From Skeletonema tropicum (Eukaryota; Bacillariophyta; Thalassiosirophyceae; Thalassiosirales; Thalassiosiraceae): a DNA stretch of 64,000 bases. A program made the translations under genes and the position numbers. The stretch covers positions 1,178,001 to 1,242,000 of the forward strand of contig CM074139.1 in NCBI GenBank assembly GCA_037178625.1, read 5' to 3'. This document shows, piece after piece, positions 11,573 through 22,787 of the stretch. Within the stretch, counting starts at the first letter, position 1. Each line of letters opens with the position of its first letter. The notes under the pieces were generated by a model. The model did no database searches. It had not been told where the DNA came from and worked only from the letters and a program-made list of their open reading frames with translations.

Positions 11573-13060
11573 ATGACGTCAATGATAAGGAAAAGCTCCC
11601 TCGCAATGAAGAAGACATTCATGAAGCGATCTACAACAAGCAGCAGTGATGGATCTGATGATGTAACGGCAACGAATAATAACGAATATGTCGTCGTTGA
11701 TACACACAATGGTGGCGGAGCGGCAGATTGTGACGATGAACTGTTTTTGAGATTGCGTAGGGAAGCTTTACAGGTGGCTGAGTGAGTTCTAATTGTTGCG
11801 TGCAAATCATATGTCTTCTTTAATTTCTTGATGGATGGGGTAATCTTCTAACGCCTCTCTCCCCTTCTTGTCCATGATTATATACCTTCAGAAAAGAACC
11901 AATGGTAGCCAACCTCCTAGCAAAAGTAGGCCTACTCGACAACACCTTCACCTTTACCAATCCAAATTGCAAAAAGATCCAACCAGCCAAAACATTCGAA
12001 GAAGTAATATCCCGCATAGTATCCCATCGCCTCAGTAGCTGTTCCGGTGGAGCAGAGGGCAATTTGTGTCCAACAATGTTACTACAAACAATCCACAATG
12101 CATTCCTGGTAGAGGAATTGGAATTGGGGCATACCATGTCCGAGGCAGTGAGGGCAGATGCTTTGGCGGTGGTGAAACGAGATCCGGCTTGTGAAACTTT
12201 GTTGGAAGTTGTGTTGTTTATGAAGGGGTTTGCTAGTTTGGTGATTCATCGTGCCGCGAGAAGGGAATGGAAGCCGGAGGATGGTGGAAGTGGGACACGC
12301 TTTGCAGCGTTGCTATTGCAATCACAGGCAAGTTCTGCATTTGGAGTTGACATTCACCCAGCTGCTCAGATTGGGGCTGGAGTGATGTTTGATCATGCCT
12401 CTGGAATTGTCGTCGGGGAGACTGCTATCATTGGAGATGGCACGACAATATTGCACGGAGTCACTTTAGGAGGGACCGGCAAAGAGAATGGCGATAGACA
12501 TCCAAAGGTGGGGAAAGATGTATTAATAGGTGCCGGCACAAAGGTGAGATGTGAACATTCCTTCTCCATTTATTAAATCGAGGATGAGGGAGGATCGATT
12601 GATATTTCTGTCTTTGATTGCCTTCCATACTTGTTCAGAATTTTCATACCTAATCTTTACGTATATTATCTCTAATCCTATCCTGTTAAAAGATCCTGGG
12701 AACATCCACATTGGAGATCGAGTCAAAATTGGCGCTGGGAGCGTCGTACTGCGGGCCATCCCCAGTGGAGCGACTGCTGTGGGGGCACCTGCACGTATTA
12801 TTGGGTTCACTCCCACTGGAGAGCGTCCTGGGAGCAATGTTGATTCGAAATTGGCGGATGTGGAGCCTTTATCGGGAGGAATGGCCGATTCGTTGATGGG
12901 GAGTACTATTACAAAAAGCACGACGGACACGTCGCTATCCACAGTTGCCACAGATATGCAGGCTGGCGGTATTTCTGTAAAGCGAGTGGAGTCTTCATCA
13001 TTGGCATCATCAGATAATCGGCCCTCGGGGCCCCCGTTCATGGAGTGCAGAGCAGCGTAA
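11573..13060 (+). CDS. Serine O-acetyltransferase, with one apparent frameshift
   Basis: Three exons: 11573-11781, 11892-12543 and 12693-13060. The enzyme transfers acetyl from acetyl-CoA to L-serine, giving O-acetylserine, the first step of cysteine synthesis. The left-handed beta-helix is clear: IHPAAQIGAGVMFDHASGIV, then GDGTTILHGVTLGGTG with the active-site His, then GDRHPKVGKDVLIGAGTK. It continues in exon 3 with NIHIGDRVKIGAGSV and GAPARIIG. The N-terminal helical domain (FEEVISRIVSHRLSS) is also typical. Intron 1 splices GA|GTGAGT to TTCAG|A in frame. At exon 3, AAG|ATCCTGGG begins the expected T-K-I-L-G, but the next bases are one A short, so the frame slips before the N-I-H-I-G-D block. 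Exon 3 is 368 nt where 369 is needed. The intended protein would be about 409 aa with a Ser-rich C-terminal extension. The slip is either an assembly error or a real inactivation. Confidence 0.85.
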
Positions 13061-13537
13061 TAGGGGGCCGCAGGTGCCCTTCTATTACAGGTGGGAAAAT
13101 TCATTATTTTTCACCCCCATTATTCTACAGAGTTATAGGTAGGAATCAGTACATGTGTTTTTTAGTGAGAAGGTTTACTTTAGGGACACGTAGAGTCCTC
13201 GGTAGAGACTACCGGCGTAGGATCTGTATGTGTTCCTATGTAGAAAGCAAGAAGTACCTGTTGAAAGCGAGAAATTGACTGTACTAGATGCGCTTTTTGA
13301 GCATCTAAATCGGTCTGTACGAGAAAGAAATACAGGTTTTACACGGGCGTTAGTCGATTTAGTTTTTGTCTTTCTTCGTCACGAGAAAATGTCTTTTTGT
13401 AAAACTGTGCTTGATATATCGAATCGTGCGCTTGCAGATGTTTTACTGATCACCAGATGCAGACGCTTAATTGAGTTGTTGTATTCTTTGTGTTGAGAAA
13501 GTGTCTGTTTTGTAAAACTGTGCAGTGATCAATTTTA
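13061..13537. other. Intergenic with a GTAAAACTGTGC palindromic motif
   Basis: No supported gene. Near 13400 and 13510 the sequence TGTAAAACTGTGC recurs. At about 13511-13537 it forms an imperfect inverted repeat (GTAAAACTG ... CAATTTTAC). Related motifs occur near 15364, 17257 and 17443. Confidence 0.4.
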
Positions 13538-15204
13538 CTAATCACCAGATGAAGATCCTGCGAAGTAATCACTTGGGATTTCATGATCCTTCTTCGCTTC
13601 TTTCCACTTCTTGTTCGGGTTGGTTATGATGTTGGTAATCCTGGTTGTCAGGTCTGTCCTGTCTTTGATGAAATTGCCCTTGATTGCTGCTGCGTACGAT
13701 GTTTCTGTGATTTCTTCCAACTTTCTCTTGCTATACCTTGTCTTCGACTCTTCTGCCTTCCCCTCCAAGTATTTCACCCAATTTGCTCGCTTCTTGTACG
13801 ATTCGCAGAACTGGCCATTTTGCTTTCTCTTGCAATTTTTTAATCGGTTCGTTGAAATGTTGCTTCCGGTCCAGTATATGGCACTGTCCGACGGGTATGC
13901 TTGATCTTTGGAGCCAAGTGTTTTGCCTCTGCTGGTAGCCACGTCCACGTACATTGTTCCAAGAAACTTGCTAATCTCCCACAACTCATCTGCTGGATCT
14001 ATTATCATGCGGTTCCAGCGGTCTCCTTTGTCGAATCCAGCTTCGAGTCCTTGACAGCGGTGGATGGTGATGGCGTAGGCAATTTGCAATGGCATGAATA
14101 ATGCGGTGCAGCATCCTCTGTTGCAAATCTGCTCGTAGGGTGGGATTGGCACGTGCTGTGCGCAATAAGTTGGGGTAGGATGCATTTGTATCAGTATGAA
14201 ATGAGTTAGTAGTGTTTTCGCAGAGAGTGGCAATTGTCTTGTGTCTTTCGTGTGTCAACTTTTACTCACCGTTGGGTTGTTCTTGTCCCATGGGTCCTCG
14301 CCTGGTGGTGGTTTGTATGTAGGGAAATCCACAACAATGTACTTCGGTAGGCTAACCTCACCTTTACCGTTTGGTCCAACGGAGCGATCCTTATCGTAAA
14401 CGATCTCGACTACTACCCCAATAGCTGAGACGTACAATCCTGAGTTGGGATCGATGTTGGCTGACTCCAAGCAAACATGTGCACCTACGCACACATCAAA
14501 GGTGTAGAATAGCCTCCTGCCGTAAAAGTGCGACTGGTATGCTGTGTTATTGCCCGCCATCCTGCTGCTGAATTGACACCTGAGCCTAGCTATTGGTACT
14601 TTCAGTCGTTCGTGTGTTTTGATCAGCATGTCTACATTTTTCTGGGACATATCGTCCCGTTTCGCGTATACCCACAACGTCTTTGGGTCATTTTCTACCT
14701 CTTCCCTCAGTTTTGGATGATATTTTCCGAGTTCGTCTATGTGTAGTTTGATCAGGCGCTTTGCATCCTCATCAGTCTGGTTCCCCACTCTCATCCTGTT
14801 CATGAGATCGCTATCCTCCTTGTCTTTTGCTCTAAAATTCTTCGTCAACATGAAGACCACATCCGTCATCATCTCAGTCAAGATTTTGCTACCCTCGTAA
14901 TCGCATATTTGATTGTTTTTACTCTTTCCTGTCATTGTTTTTGGCCTATCGTTGTTGTGGTATTCGTGGTAGCCGTTTATTGCTCCCCCCTTGTTGGACG
15001 GTGGCAGCTGGTAGTCGTCACCGAAGAACAACACAACCGGGACACCGCCCCACCTCTCCCGTTTATTGTGCCCATTAAATGCGCAATCTCTCACATGCTC
15101 CTCTGCACCGAATGTTACGTGTGAGCCCAACATGCTTCTTTCATCGACCATCAGTACGAGCAGCTCTTTCAGTTTATTGCACATTTCTTCAAACTCTTGA
15201 AAAC
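13538..15204 (-). pseudogene. PIF1-like DNA helicase, N-terminally truncated
   Basis: Two exons, about 15204-14270 and 14155-13538, joined by a 114-nt intron (ACG|GTGAG to CACAG|CAC) in phase 0. Conserved PIF1/Helitron-type superfamily 1B motifs are present in order: LLVLMVDERSMLGS (Walker B, motif II), VPVVLFFGDDYQLPP (motif III), FMLTKNFRA (motif IV) and, after the intron, QIAYAITIHRCQGLEAG (motif VI). The nucleotide-binding motif I (GxxGTGKT) that should lie about 60-80 residues upstream is absent; an in-frame TGA occurs about 15 nt before the homology begins. The helicase is therefore incomplete and cannot hydrolyse ATP as it stands. It is probably a fragment of a Helitron or a PIF1-type mobile gene. 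The C-terminus is Lys-rich and unrecognised. Confidence 0.7.
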
Positions 15205-16232
15205 TTTGTTGTCAGGGGAGAGGTAATGGTGGTAAATAGTTCCGCGGGATTTGCCGCCCTTACGCTTGATACTCTTCCTTTTCCATCCATCCGAGAGATC
15301 TGAATGGGTGTAATCAACCCACTCATTCTCGCTATGTAGAAGGCAGTTGCATTTGTTTATTAGGTAAAATTGTTCAGTGATCGATTATACTAAAATGATT
15401 CAATAAGCAAGCGATACTTAGTGCGGCAGTGCACATGCACACAAAATAAACTCACATGATAGTTGAATCAGGAGAGGCCTTCTCTCCGACAGGTACCGGT
15501 TTAGACTTTTTCGTGACAGCACCTTTCTCGGACAAATCCGGTTCATCATCATCTTGAACAGGTTGATCACGGGAGCCCGAATGAGTTTTGTCTTCAAGTA
15601 CAAGTTTCCCGTTCTCATCACTGGTGTGAAGTTGAAGGTTGAAAAAAAAACTTGTAAGTAAAAAGGAAAGACAGAATTTGTAAAACGGTACAATGAACAA
15701 AAATACCAAAATCATTGAACCACACGAAGGTTAACCTTCTCTCTTACCAAAAATGCTCACAATTTGAAGTGTACGGCGCTTGGCTTGTACCTCCTTTCTG
15801 AGCAATAGCGGCAAACATTAAGAAGTTGACCGCTGCAGACACCAGATCATCTTTGTCAGTAGAATCAGTCTTACCAACTGGGACATTCGGGTAATGTTCA
15901 GACAGTTCATTCAGGATGTACTTGATTGACCCGACTTCAAAGACGGAAAGAGCAGAAAAGAGCAGTTGTTCCTTCTCCAACTTGGCAACGTCAAACCCAT
16001 CGCCTAATGCAACAGACGCTAGCAGCAAGAAGATACGATCGTCGGTACGCACCAAACGCCAATTGATGTCTGTTACGCTCAATGCAATGACAGGAGCCGA
16101 CGGTTTAGCGGCAGTCTTGACCCCTGACGAAGTAAGACGTGCATCGACATTGCTCCGATTCCGCACGGCACGGAAGCCCTTACCATTACTACCAACGGTG
16201 GATATAACTGGATTTGTGTTGCCAAACTTCAT
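15169..16232 (-). CDS. Putative methyl-CpG-binding-domain-like protein
   Basis: Three exons, 16232-15748, 15620-15456 and 15331-15169, give 813 nt (270 aa plus stop). Splices are TTTTTG|GTAAGAG to CACCAG|T and ATCAT|GTGAGT to ACATAG|C; both keep the frame. The N-terminal about 160 residues (INWRLVRTDDRIFLLLAS) are unrecognised. The last exon encodes LSDGWKRKSIKRKGGKSRG and then YHHYLSPDNKVFKSLKK. This matches the MBD pattern of L-x-GW-x-RK, R-x-G-x-S-x-G, Y-x-SP-x-x-K-x-F-x-S. MBD folds bind DNA, with or without methyl-cytosine recognition. The frame stops four codons after the domain, inside the start of the helicase remnant, which uses a different frame. The natural C-terminus may have been lost to that insertion. 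Confidence 0.55.
15364..15390. repeat. Copy of the GTAAAATTGTxCAGTGATC palindromic motif
   Basis: GTAAAATTG ... CAGTGATC ... GATTATAC forms an imperfect hairpin within the second intron of the MBD-like gene. It resembles the motif downstream of the helicase (about 13511) and those at about 17257 and 17443. Confidence 0.45.
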
Positions 16233-17593
16233 TATTTATTCGGACAATGTAGAAATGTGATGATGTAAATGATGCAATGCATAATTTATGAGAGCTGTTG
16301 AACGGCTCGACAACGTACAAACTGCCTACATAACCGCCGCCAACGCACCAGCGCAATAATCAGCAGAGAACAATGCAATCAATAACCAACCACGTCATGA
16401 AGTAAACGAGTTCCTTCGTAAGCTACGTCGGCAACACAAGATCTTGTGGTTCAACACATCGACAACACGTCGACAAAAAGATTCAGCTCAACACAAGACG
16501 TCGACGTGGAGTTAAGAACTGACGTATTGATCAGTACGTGGCCAAAGATCGGCAGTTATTCAAATGCAAACACGTCGGCAACCAACGTCGGCGTCTATTT
16601 AGACTTGCGTCAATAGACGACTCGGCAGATAATGTAATTGAGCCAATGTCGACCTGAGTACTTGCTGCATGAACTTAAATACTTTTTTGTTCATTGGATT
16701 TTGCCAACACCTGACTTCTGGTACTTTGTGACGTAAGACGATTGGAATCAAGTGTACTAATTCCTTAAGTAACGAAGTTTACCACGTCACTCAGAGAAAA
16801 AATTAAGAAAATAGAGGGTGACGGGGATGCACACCGGAAAGAACGAAGAAGCTCATCGACAATCTGACTTAATTAGCCTGGAAAAGTCCTTTTTAGCACA
16901 AATCAAGCGATTTTTGATCTAAATCATAAGATATAGCATCTAAATGACAATCAAAATGGGCATTTCAGCGGGGATAGGAGGGGGGAAAATCCCAACACTT
17001 CAAGTTGAAGTTCCGGAAGTAATTCAGAGCAAAGCACCGCACCCAACGAATCCGGCCGCACAGATCTCGCACAGATCTCGCATACAGAGGTGAACTATAA
17101 CATGCCGGCACCAACAATAAAAAACTCGCACTGAAACGATAGAATCGAGTGGATGAGTTGAAAGTGAAAGAGATGCACAACAGTGAACACTAAGCGCAAC
17201 TAAACAGCTGATCCGACAACAAACAGTTGAGACGACGAATGACTGCCGGACAATGTACTAATTGGTATAAGTGTGCACAGCACAATTATATATAATTTGA
17301 TCAGGCGCACTGCAATCTTCTCTCACATCCCTACACAAATACTAGTGCCGATGGACAGATAGATGATTTTCACAATTCTAACACAATTAAAGACAACGTC
17401 ATTGCAGAGCAACTTTATAGCCGTATTCTATTGTAAAGAGACTAATTGGTAAAATTGTGCACAGCACAATTATACCAATTAAGGCCAACGTCATTGCAGA
17501 GCAACTTTATAGCCGAATTCCGTTGTATAAAGACTACTGACAAGCCACACAGCAAATGGCCAACAGCAAGATGACGACACAATACTTTACAGG
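16233..17593. other. Intergenic with local direct repeats
   Basis: No supported gene. It presumably contains the promoter of the MBD-like gene. The stretch 16400-16610 is rich in ACGTCG/GTCGAC words. At 17395-17535 a segment (CATTGCAGAGCAACTTTATA) is directly repeated about 88 bp apart, with a hairpin between the copies. Confidence 0.45.
17443..17481. repeat. 39-bp imperfect palindrome
   Basis: TAATTGGTAAAATTGTGC, then ACA, then GCACAATTATACCAATTA: the 18-bp arms are complementary except for one position. A diverged version lies at about 17257-17295 and related half-sites near 13511 and 15364. Confidence 0.7.
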
Positions 17594-18318
17594 CCCCGAG
17601 GGCCCGCGCTGAACCCGCCACATACACCGCTGCACGCCACCACTATCGCACCATTCTGCGCGCCCCTGTTTATTCTACCGATGGTGATGACACGGATGAG
17701 AAAAAAGTAGATTCACCCAAGAAGAAGGAGGCAACGAGTAAGAAGATTGTGTTGAACGATTCGAAAAAGGATGATGATTCAAGTCAAAATGATGATGACG
17801 AGGATGACGAAGGTGATGAAGATGACGACAAAGTAACCGATTTTGGCACGCCAGCGCGATGCTTTTTCGCAAAGATGTCCAAAGATGACGGTTTGTGCCC
17901 CTTCTCAGGATCATTCCGAAAATATCCTCGAGCACACTCTGAGGATTGGATCTCCCATTCCAAGCTCCAGACACTTTTAGTTCAGCAGGGTTGCTCTGAT
18001 GGTGAATGTGTAGAGGTCTTCTTTGAATTGCTGCATCTCCTTCCAATCGGTTCAAGTGCGAGAAAATACGGGTGCATACCAGTAGATGTATTTTCGGAGA
18101 ATTTTGTTGACATTGCTCAGAAGAAGACGTCACTAGACCTTGCAACTTGTCAAGCATTGGCGGATGGTGACTTGAGAGCCTTGGGATTAAGTAAAAAGGC
18201 ATCAAAACGCTTCAAGGGTTTGTTCTCAACGCTCGGTCAAAACTCGACTCGTGCTCTCTCCCGGATATCTTCTGCATCTGATTTGTTGCCTACCAAGAAA
18301 GGACGAGGCACTGATTGA
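17594..18318 (+). CDS. Acidic-linker protein, last exon; function unknown
   Basis: The open frame begins right after a good acceptor (TACTTTACAG at 17584-17593) and runs to TGA at 18316-18318, so this is probably the 3' exon of a longer gene whose upstream exon I could not place. The first Met in the exon is internal (about 17875). The exon starts with an Arg/Ala-rich segment, then Lys-rich and very acidic stretches (DDDEDDEGDEDDD). A globular region follows with GLCPFSGSFRKYPRAHSEDW and VFFELLHLLPIGSSARKYG. A C-terminal LADGDLRALGLSKKASKRF vaguely resembles the end of a SAM domain; that is weak. The 3' end, from about 18170, is duplicated in degenerate form at about 20118, downstream of the first VWA copy. 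Confidence 0.5.
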
Positions 18319-18494
18319 GGAACTTATCGATTGAATGAAAAAAATAATCATGTACAGTTTATGTTATGTACTTTTATCTTCCAGATAATATTGGATGTCT
18401 ATCTGTAACAAGAAAATTTAAAGTACGTCTGGTGGGCCCTCAAGAGGCGACATTAAATATAATCTGGTGCCTGCTGACCGCTGATTTTCTAGTT

Positions 18495-19831
18495 TTACAA
18501 AATGACACAGCAGTCGGTCGTCTCCGTCTCATGTAAAGGCGGGCTGTGCCCATTCCTAGGAGTGTATGCAGGCCGTGAAGACGCTTGCTTCACTTGCTGT
18601 TTGTACCTAGCAGCAGCCGGGATATCTGATGAAGTTGCTGCTGTAAGAAACTCATTGTAAAGTGAAGGAAGCTTCCTCACAAATGAGAACTGAAATGATT
18701 TCAATGGACGTTTCATTTGGGCTTCTTTAAATTGCGTAAAGTAGTATCGATACTCTTCCTGAGATGATTGATAGCCTAGTAAGCTGTCCAATACTGCTTT
18801 TGTGAAGGGAACACTCTCGTCCATGGCATCAAGATCGTGAGGATTGAATGCTGCCACTATTTGAGCTACTATGTGCAATCCAAAGCTGTATGGGAAGGCA
18901 TTTCCTTGATCTTTCAACACTTCCCTTGCTTCATCATGATAATCATCAAACTCAGCACAGTACGGTGCCTTTTCCTCTGTCACCTTCATCCACTCAACCT
19001 GATCATCTTCATTTGTGCAACTAATGAAGGTAATTGGGTTATCATGTGGGGCTGGTCGATAAATGATCATATTTCGAATCTCCTTACATGCATATTCTCC
19101 CCCATTCGGTACACCATCACCCAGGAAATAGCGCATACACTTTCATACCCCCGTTACGACCGAGAGAAGCCTCGATAGCTTCCCGGGCAGGTGTAGTGCC
19201 ACCAGGGAGACGCCCAAAAGCTGTCTGCAGTATAGACTCTGCACGTTTGATATAATCGGAGGGTAGTTCCCCGCTACTCTTTTCAATAGGTATGATATCT
19301 TTTCTGTTCAAGAAGTATATCTTGATGGGAGGGCTAGGCACATATGCAAGCAATTCTATCATTTGAGAAATACGCCACTTTGCCTCCCACCATCTGCTCA
19401 TTTTGCCACCTGTGACTGGATCCAAAGCATCCGTGGCAGCATTCATCGAAGCTGAATCGTCCACGATATATCTCCATAAGCTGGAATTCTTTCACCTGCA
19501 ATAGTTTTGCAAGGAGACCAGCCTGGCACTTCATATTTTGCCATTATATTATTCAGTGCATCAATCGAATCACCTTCTCCAGCGTAGCCGCCCTAAATAT
19601 ATTTCCGGTTCAGGCTTCTTCATGATAGGCGAGCTACTAGCTGCCTCGTAAGTCGCTGTTGGTATGACTACAATCTCTTCTTCTTCTAGAGAAGGAGCAG
19701 ATGGAGCGGGTATTACGGGAAGTGCTGTTGCTTGATTGACGAATTGAGCCTGCTTTTGTAGCATTTGGCGGAGGAACGTATGCTGGATTGTATTTGCGGA
19801 TGTTGTTCTCTGTTGTGTATTTTTGCGTCAT
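18495..19831 (-). pseudogene. VWA-domain protein with CaaX box, copy 1 (frameshifted)
   Basis: Reads from ATGACGCAAAAA at 19831 to TAA at 18495. The N-terminus is Pro-rich (NPAYVPPP, PVIPAPSAPSLEEEE). A von Willebrand A domain follows with the MIDAS triad: VDDSASMN (DxSxS), a Thr in LPGGTTPAREAI and an Asp in FLGDGVPNGG. The C-terminus ends CCVIL, a CaaX box whose final Leu predicts geranylgeranylation and membrane attachment. Against copy 2 this copy has a 1-nt insertion near 19752 (after PPPNATKA) and a 2-nt loss near 19140 (after GMKV), so the frame is broken twice. A functional protein would be about 440 aa. The partner and ligand are unknown. Confidence 0.65.
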
Positions 19832-20380
19832 GATTTCACTTTGGTATATTTTTTGTGAGCTAGACGAAGTACTTCTACTTGTTGCTAATACTTGAGCAGT
19901 CGTGTACACAAAAAGTGAGAGCGCTGCAAGATGGGGTTCTTGTTTGTTGTTCTTGGTTGTTCGCTGACTTGTTTTGAGTGGTGATTGACACTCCTGGGTC
20001 GCGGTTGATCCCACAAAATCATCTGAAGAACTTTGCCATTCTGGGTACATACCTACAGTAGCCTGTGTTTTGTTGCATCATCTTGATTGAATATTACTGC
20101 TACGATTTCGCGCACTTGAGAGCCTTGGGCTAAGCAAAAAGTTTGTCCTCAGCACTCTCGGTCGAAGCGAACTTAACTTTTGCTCTCTCCCGGGATGTCT
20201 TCTGCGTCTGATTTGTTGTCTGCCAAGAAAGGACGAGGGACTATATTGAGGATTGAGGTACCATATCGATTCAAAATTAAAAAATAATCATGTGCAATTT
20301 ATGTTACGTGTTTCAATAAGTATTGTATACTCTCTTATCATCCAGATGACTAGTGCCTGCTGCCCGCTGATTTTCTAGTT
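19832..20380. other. Intercopy region of the tandem duplication
   Basis: Contains the 5' flank of VWA copy 1 and, from about 20118, the degenerate second copy of the acidic-linker gene's 3' end, which retains recognisable coding traces with indels. No intact gene. Confidence 0.5.
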
Positions 20381-21713
20381 TTACAAAATGACACAGCAGT
20401 CGTCCGAAGCATGTTGAGACATGCTGCCCCTATTCCCCTCAATGTATCCATTTCGTGAGGACGCTTGCTTTACTTGCTGTTTTGTACCTAATAGCAGCCG
20501 GGATATCTGATGAAGTTGCTGCTGTAAGAAACTCATTGTAAAGTGAAGGGAAGCTTCCTCACAAATGAGAACTGAAACGATTTCAGTGGAAGCTTCTTTT
20601 GAGCTGCAATGAATTGTTCAAAGTAGTATCGATACTCTTTCTGCGAGGACTGGTAGCCTAGTAAGCTGTCCAATACTGCTTTTGTGAAGGGAACACTCTC
20701 GTCCATGGCATCAAGATCGTGAGGATTGAATGCTGCCACTATTTGAGCTACTATGTGCAATCCAAAACTGTATGGGAAGGCATTTCCTTGATCTTTCAAC
20801 ACTTCCCTTGCTTCGTCAAGATAATCATCAAACTCAGCACAGTACGGTGCCTTTTCCTCTGTCACCTTCATCCACTCAACCTGATCATCTTCAGTTAGTG
20901 CAACTAAAGAAGGTAAATGGATTATCATGTGGGGCTGGTCGATAAATGATCATATCTCGAATCTCCTTACATGCATATTCTCCCCCATTCGGTACACCAT
21001 CACCCAGGAAATAAGTGCATGACACCTTCATACCCTCGTTACGACCGAGAGAAGCCTCGATAGCTTCCCGGGCAGGTGTAGTGCCACCAGGGAGACGCCC
21101 AAAAGCTGTCTGCAGTATAGACTCTGCACGTTTGATATAATCGGAGGGTAGTTCCCCGCTACTCTTTTCAATAGGTATGATATCTTTTCTGTTCAAGAAG
21201 TATATCTTGATGGGAGGGCTAGGCACATATGCAAGCAATTCTAATCATTTGAGAAATACGCCACTTTGCCTCCCACCATCTGCTCATTTTGCTGCCTGTG
21301 ACTGGATCCAAAGCATCCGTGGCAGCATTCATCGAAGCTGAATCATCCACGAATAATCTCCATAAGCTGGAATTCTTTCACCTGCAATAGTTTTGCAAGG
21401 AGACCAGCCTGGCACTTCATATTTTGCCATTATATTATTCAGTGCATCAAGCGAATCACCTTCTCCAGCGTAGCCGCCTAAATATATTTCCGGTTCAGGC
21501 TTCTTCATGATAGGCGAGTACAGCTGCCTCGTAAGTCGCTGTTGGTATGACTACAATCTCTTCTTCTTCTAGAGAAGGAGCAGATGGAGCGGGTATTACG
21601 GGAAGTGCTGTTGCTTGATTGACGAACTGAGCTGCTTTTGTAGCATTTGGCGGAGGAACGTATGCTGGATTGTATTTGCGGATGTTGTTCTCTGTTGTAT
21701 ATTTTTGCGTCAT
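20381..21713 (-). pseudogene. VWA-domain protein with CaaX box, copy 2 (frameshifted)
   Basis: Second copy of the prenylation-motif VWA gene, from ATG at 21713 to TAA at 20381. The Pro-rich N-terminus is intact here, as is the SLWRLFVDDSASMN MIDAS start and the SCTYFLGDGVPNGG segment that is broken in copy 1. It has its own 1-nt insertions, near 21243 (after WRISQMI) and near 20900 (before EDDQVEWMK), and further differences near the 3' end, but still finishes SDDCCVIL. Because each copy is damaged at different places, either both decayed independently or the assembly of the tandem repeat is inaccurate. Confidence 0.65.
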
Positions 21714-22181
21714 GATTTCACTTTGGCTTTGGTTTATTTTTTGTGAGCTAGACGAGTACTTCTACTTGTTGCTAACTTTAGCAGTCGTGTACACAAAAAG
21801 TGAGAGCGCTGCAAGATGGGGTTCTTGTTTGTTGTTCTTGGTCGTTCGGAGCCAGTACACATGATTAGTTGGCAGAGATAGAGTGATACAGAGTGGTCGT
21901 GCTTGCGTTGGGGCAAACAAACAAGTGAGAGGCTGCAAGTGGTCTTGGTTCTTGTTCGGAGTTCTTTGTTGTTCGATTGCGTTCTTTTTAAGTGATGAGT
22001 GGTATTTTGCGGTCGCGGTCGCTGTTATTCCCCTTCACAAAAATCATCTGAAGAGAAAGAATCTCGGTTGTGCAAGTTGATCATCATGATATCATGACTG
22101 CCAGATTTAAATACTTAGGAATCACCGCGCAGTATTATCTGTAAGTAGCAGTATCAATAATAATATAACAGAAATTTCATC
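21714..22181. other. 5' flank of VWA copy 2 and of the next gene
   Basis: No gene seen. This divergent interval carries the end of the segmental duplication (to about 22055) and the promoter region of the plus-strand membrane protein. Confidence 0.4.
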
Positions 22182-22787
22182 ATGGAATCATCATCATCAT
22201 CAACTGCGGTAGCGGTAACACATGATGAGAGGATCGTTCGCTGCGTGTCGTGCGGGATATTTCTCCTATCCCCCGTCGGCTTTGTTCTGTGTATCGTAGG
22301 ATTTAATTCAGGGGAGAGTAATGCAATGATTACTCCTGGGTTGATACTTCTCTTCTTGCCATTAATATGCTGGGGCCTGGGTTGTGTCGTCATCATCTTG
22401 ACTACATTACTGCTAGGATTTTGCGCACTTGCCAGAGGGATGAGAGGTGTCAATCTCGTTAAGATAGTGCAAGGGCTGATGATCATCACAACAGTAACCT
22501 TACTTGTGCTAGCACTTGTGGATATTGGAATCAACTGCTCAGCAAGTATGTATCCAGTTTTAATCTTCAGCATGGGCTTCGTCGGAATTATATTAGGAAC
22601 TTTGTATGTTGTTGTTGATACTATCAAGTTGGCATGCATCAAGCGATGGGGTATTATTCTTAAGGCAACAGTACATAAGAGAAGGCGCCATCGTACTAGA
22701 AACAATAACGGTGGGATCACTTACGATCATGAACTGCTTGTATCTTATGACTGTAGAGCCTCATCAGTCTTGCTGGAGAACATTTAG
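22182..22787 (+). CDS. DUF3592-like multi-pass membrane protein
   Basis: A 201-aa ORF starting at ATGGAATCATC. It has hydrophobic segments at about residues 26-44, 52-85, 96-115 and 124-146, then a basic loop (KRRRHRTRNN) followed by GGITYDHELLVSYD. That last arrangement, membrane helices then a basic stretch and a beta-rich segment, recalls DUF3592 proteins, in which a membrane helix follows the beta-rich part. Here the frame ends at 22787, and further coding-like sequence with another hydrophobic segment continues downstream in other frames, so the gene is probably truncated by frameshifts or spliced in a way I could not resolve. Confidence 0.55.
   Translation: MESSSSSTAVAVTHDERIVRCVSCGIFLLSPVGFVLCIVGFNSGESNAMITPGLILLFLPLICWGLGCVVIILTTLLLGFCALARGMRGVNLVKIVQGLMIITTVTLLVLALVDIGINCSASMYPVLIFSMGFVGIILGTLYVVVDTIKLACIKRWGIILKATVHKRRRHRTRNNNGGITYDHELLVSYDCRASSVLLENI

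Larger units (their letters stand above)
18170..22055. repeat. Tandem segmental duplication of about 1.9 kb
   Basis: Bases about 18170-20035 and about 20118-22055 are direct copies. Each contains the 3' tail of the acidic-linker gene (decayed in the second copy) and a complete minus-strand VWA gene with its promoter. Similarity is high in the VWA coding part and breaks up through indels near both outer ends. The left edge of copy two (ACTGCTACGATTTCGCGCAC, about 20094) resembles a sequence near 22407, a possible microhomology at the breakpoint. Confidence 0.8.
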
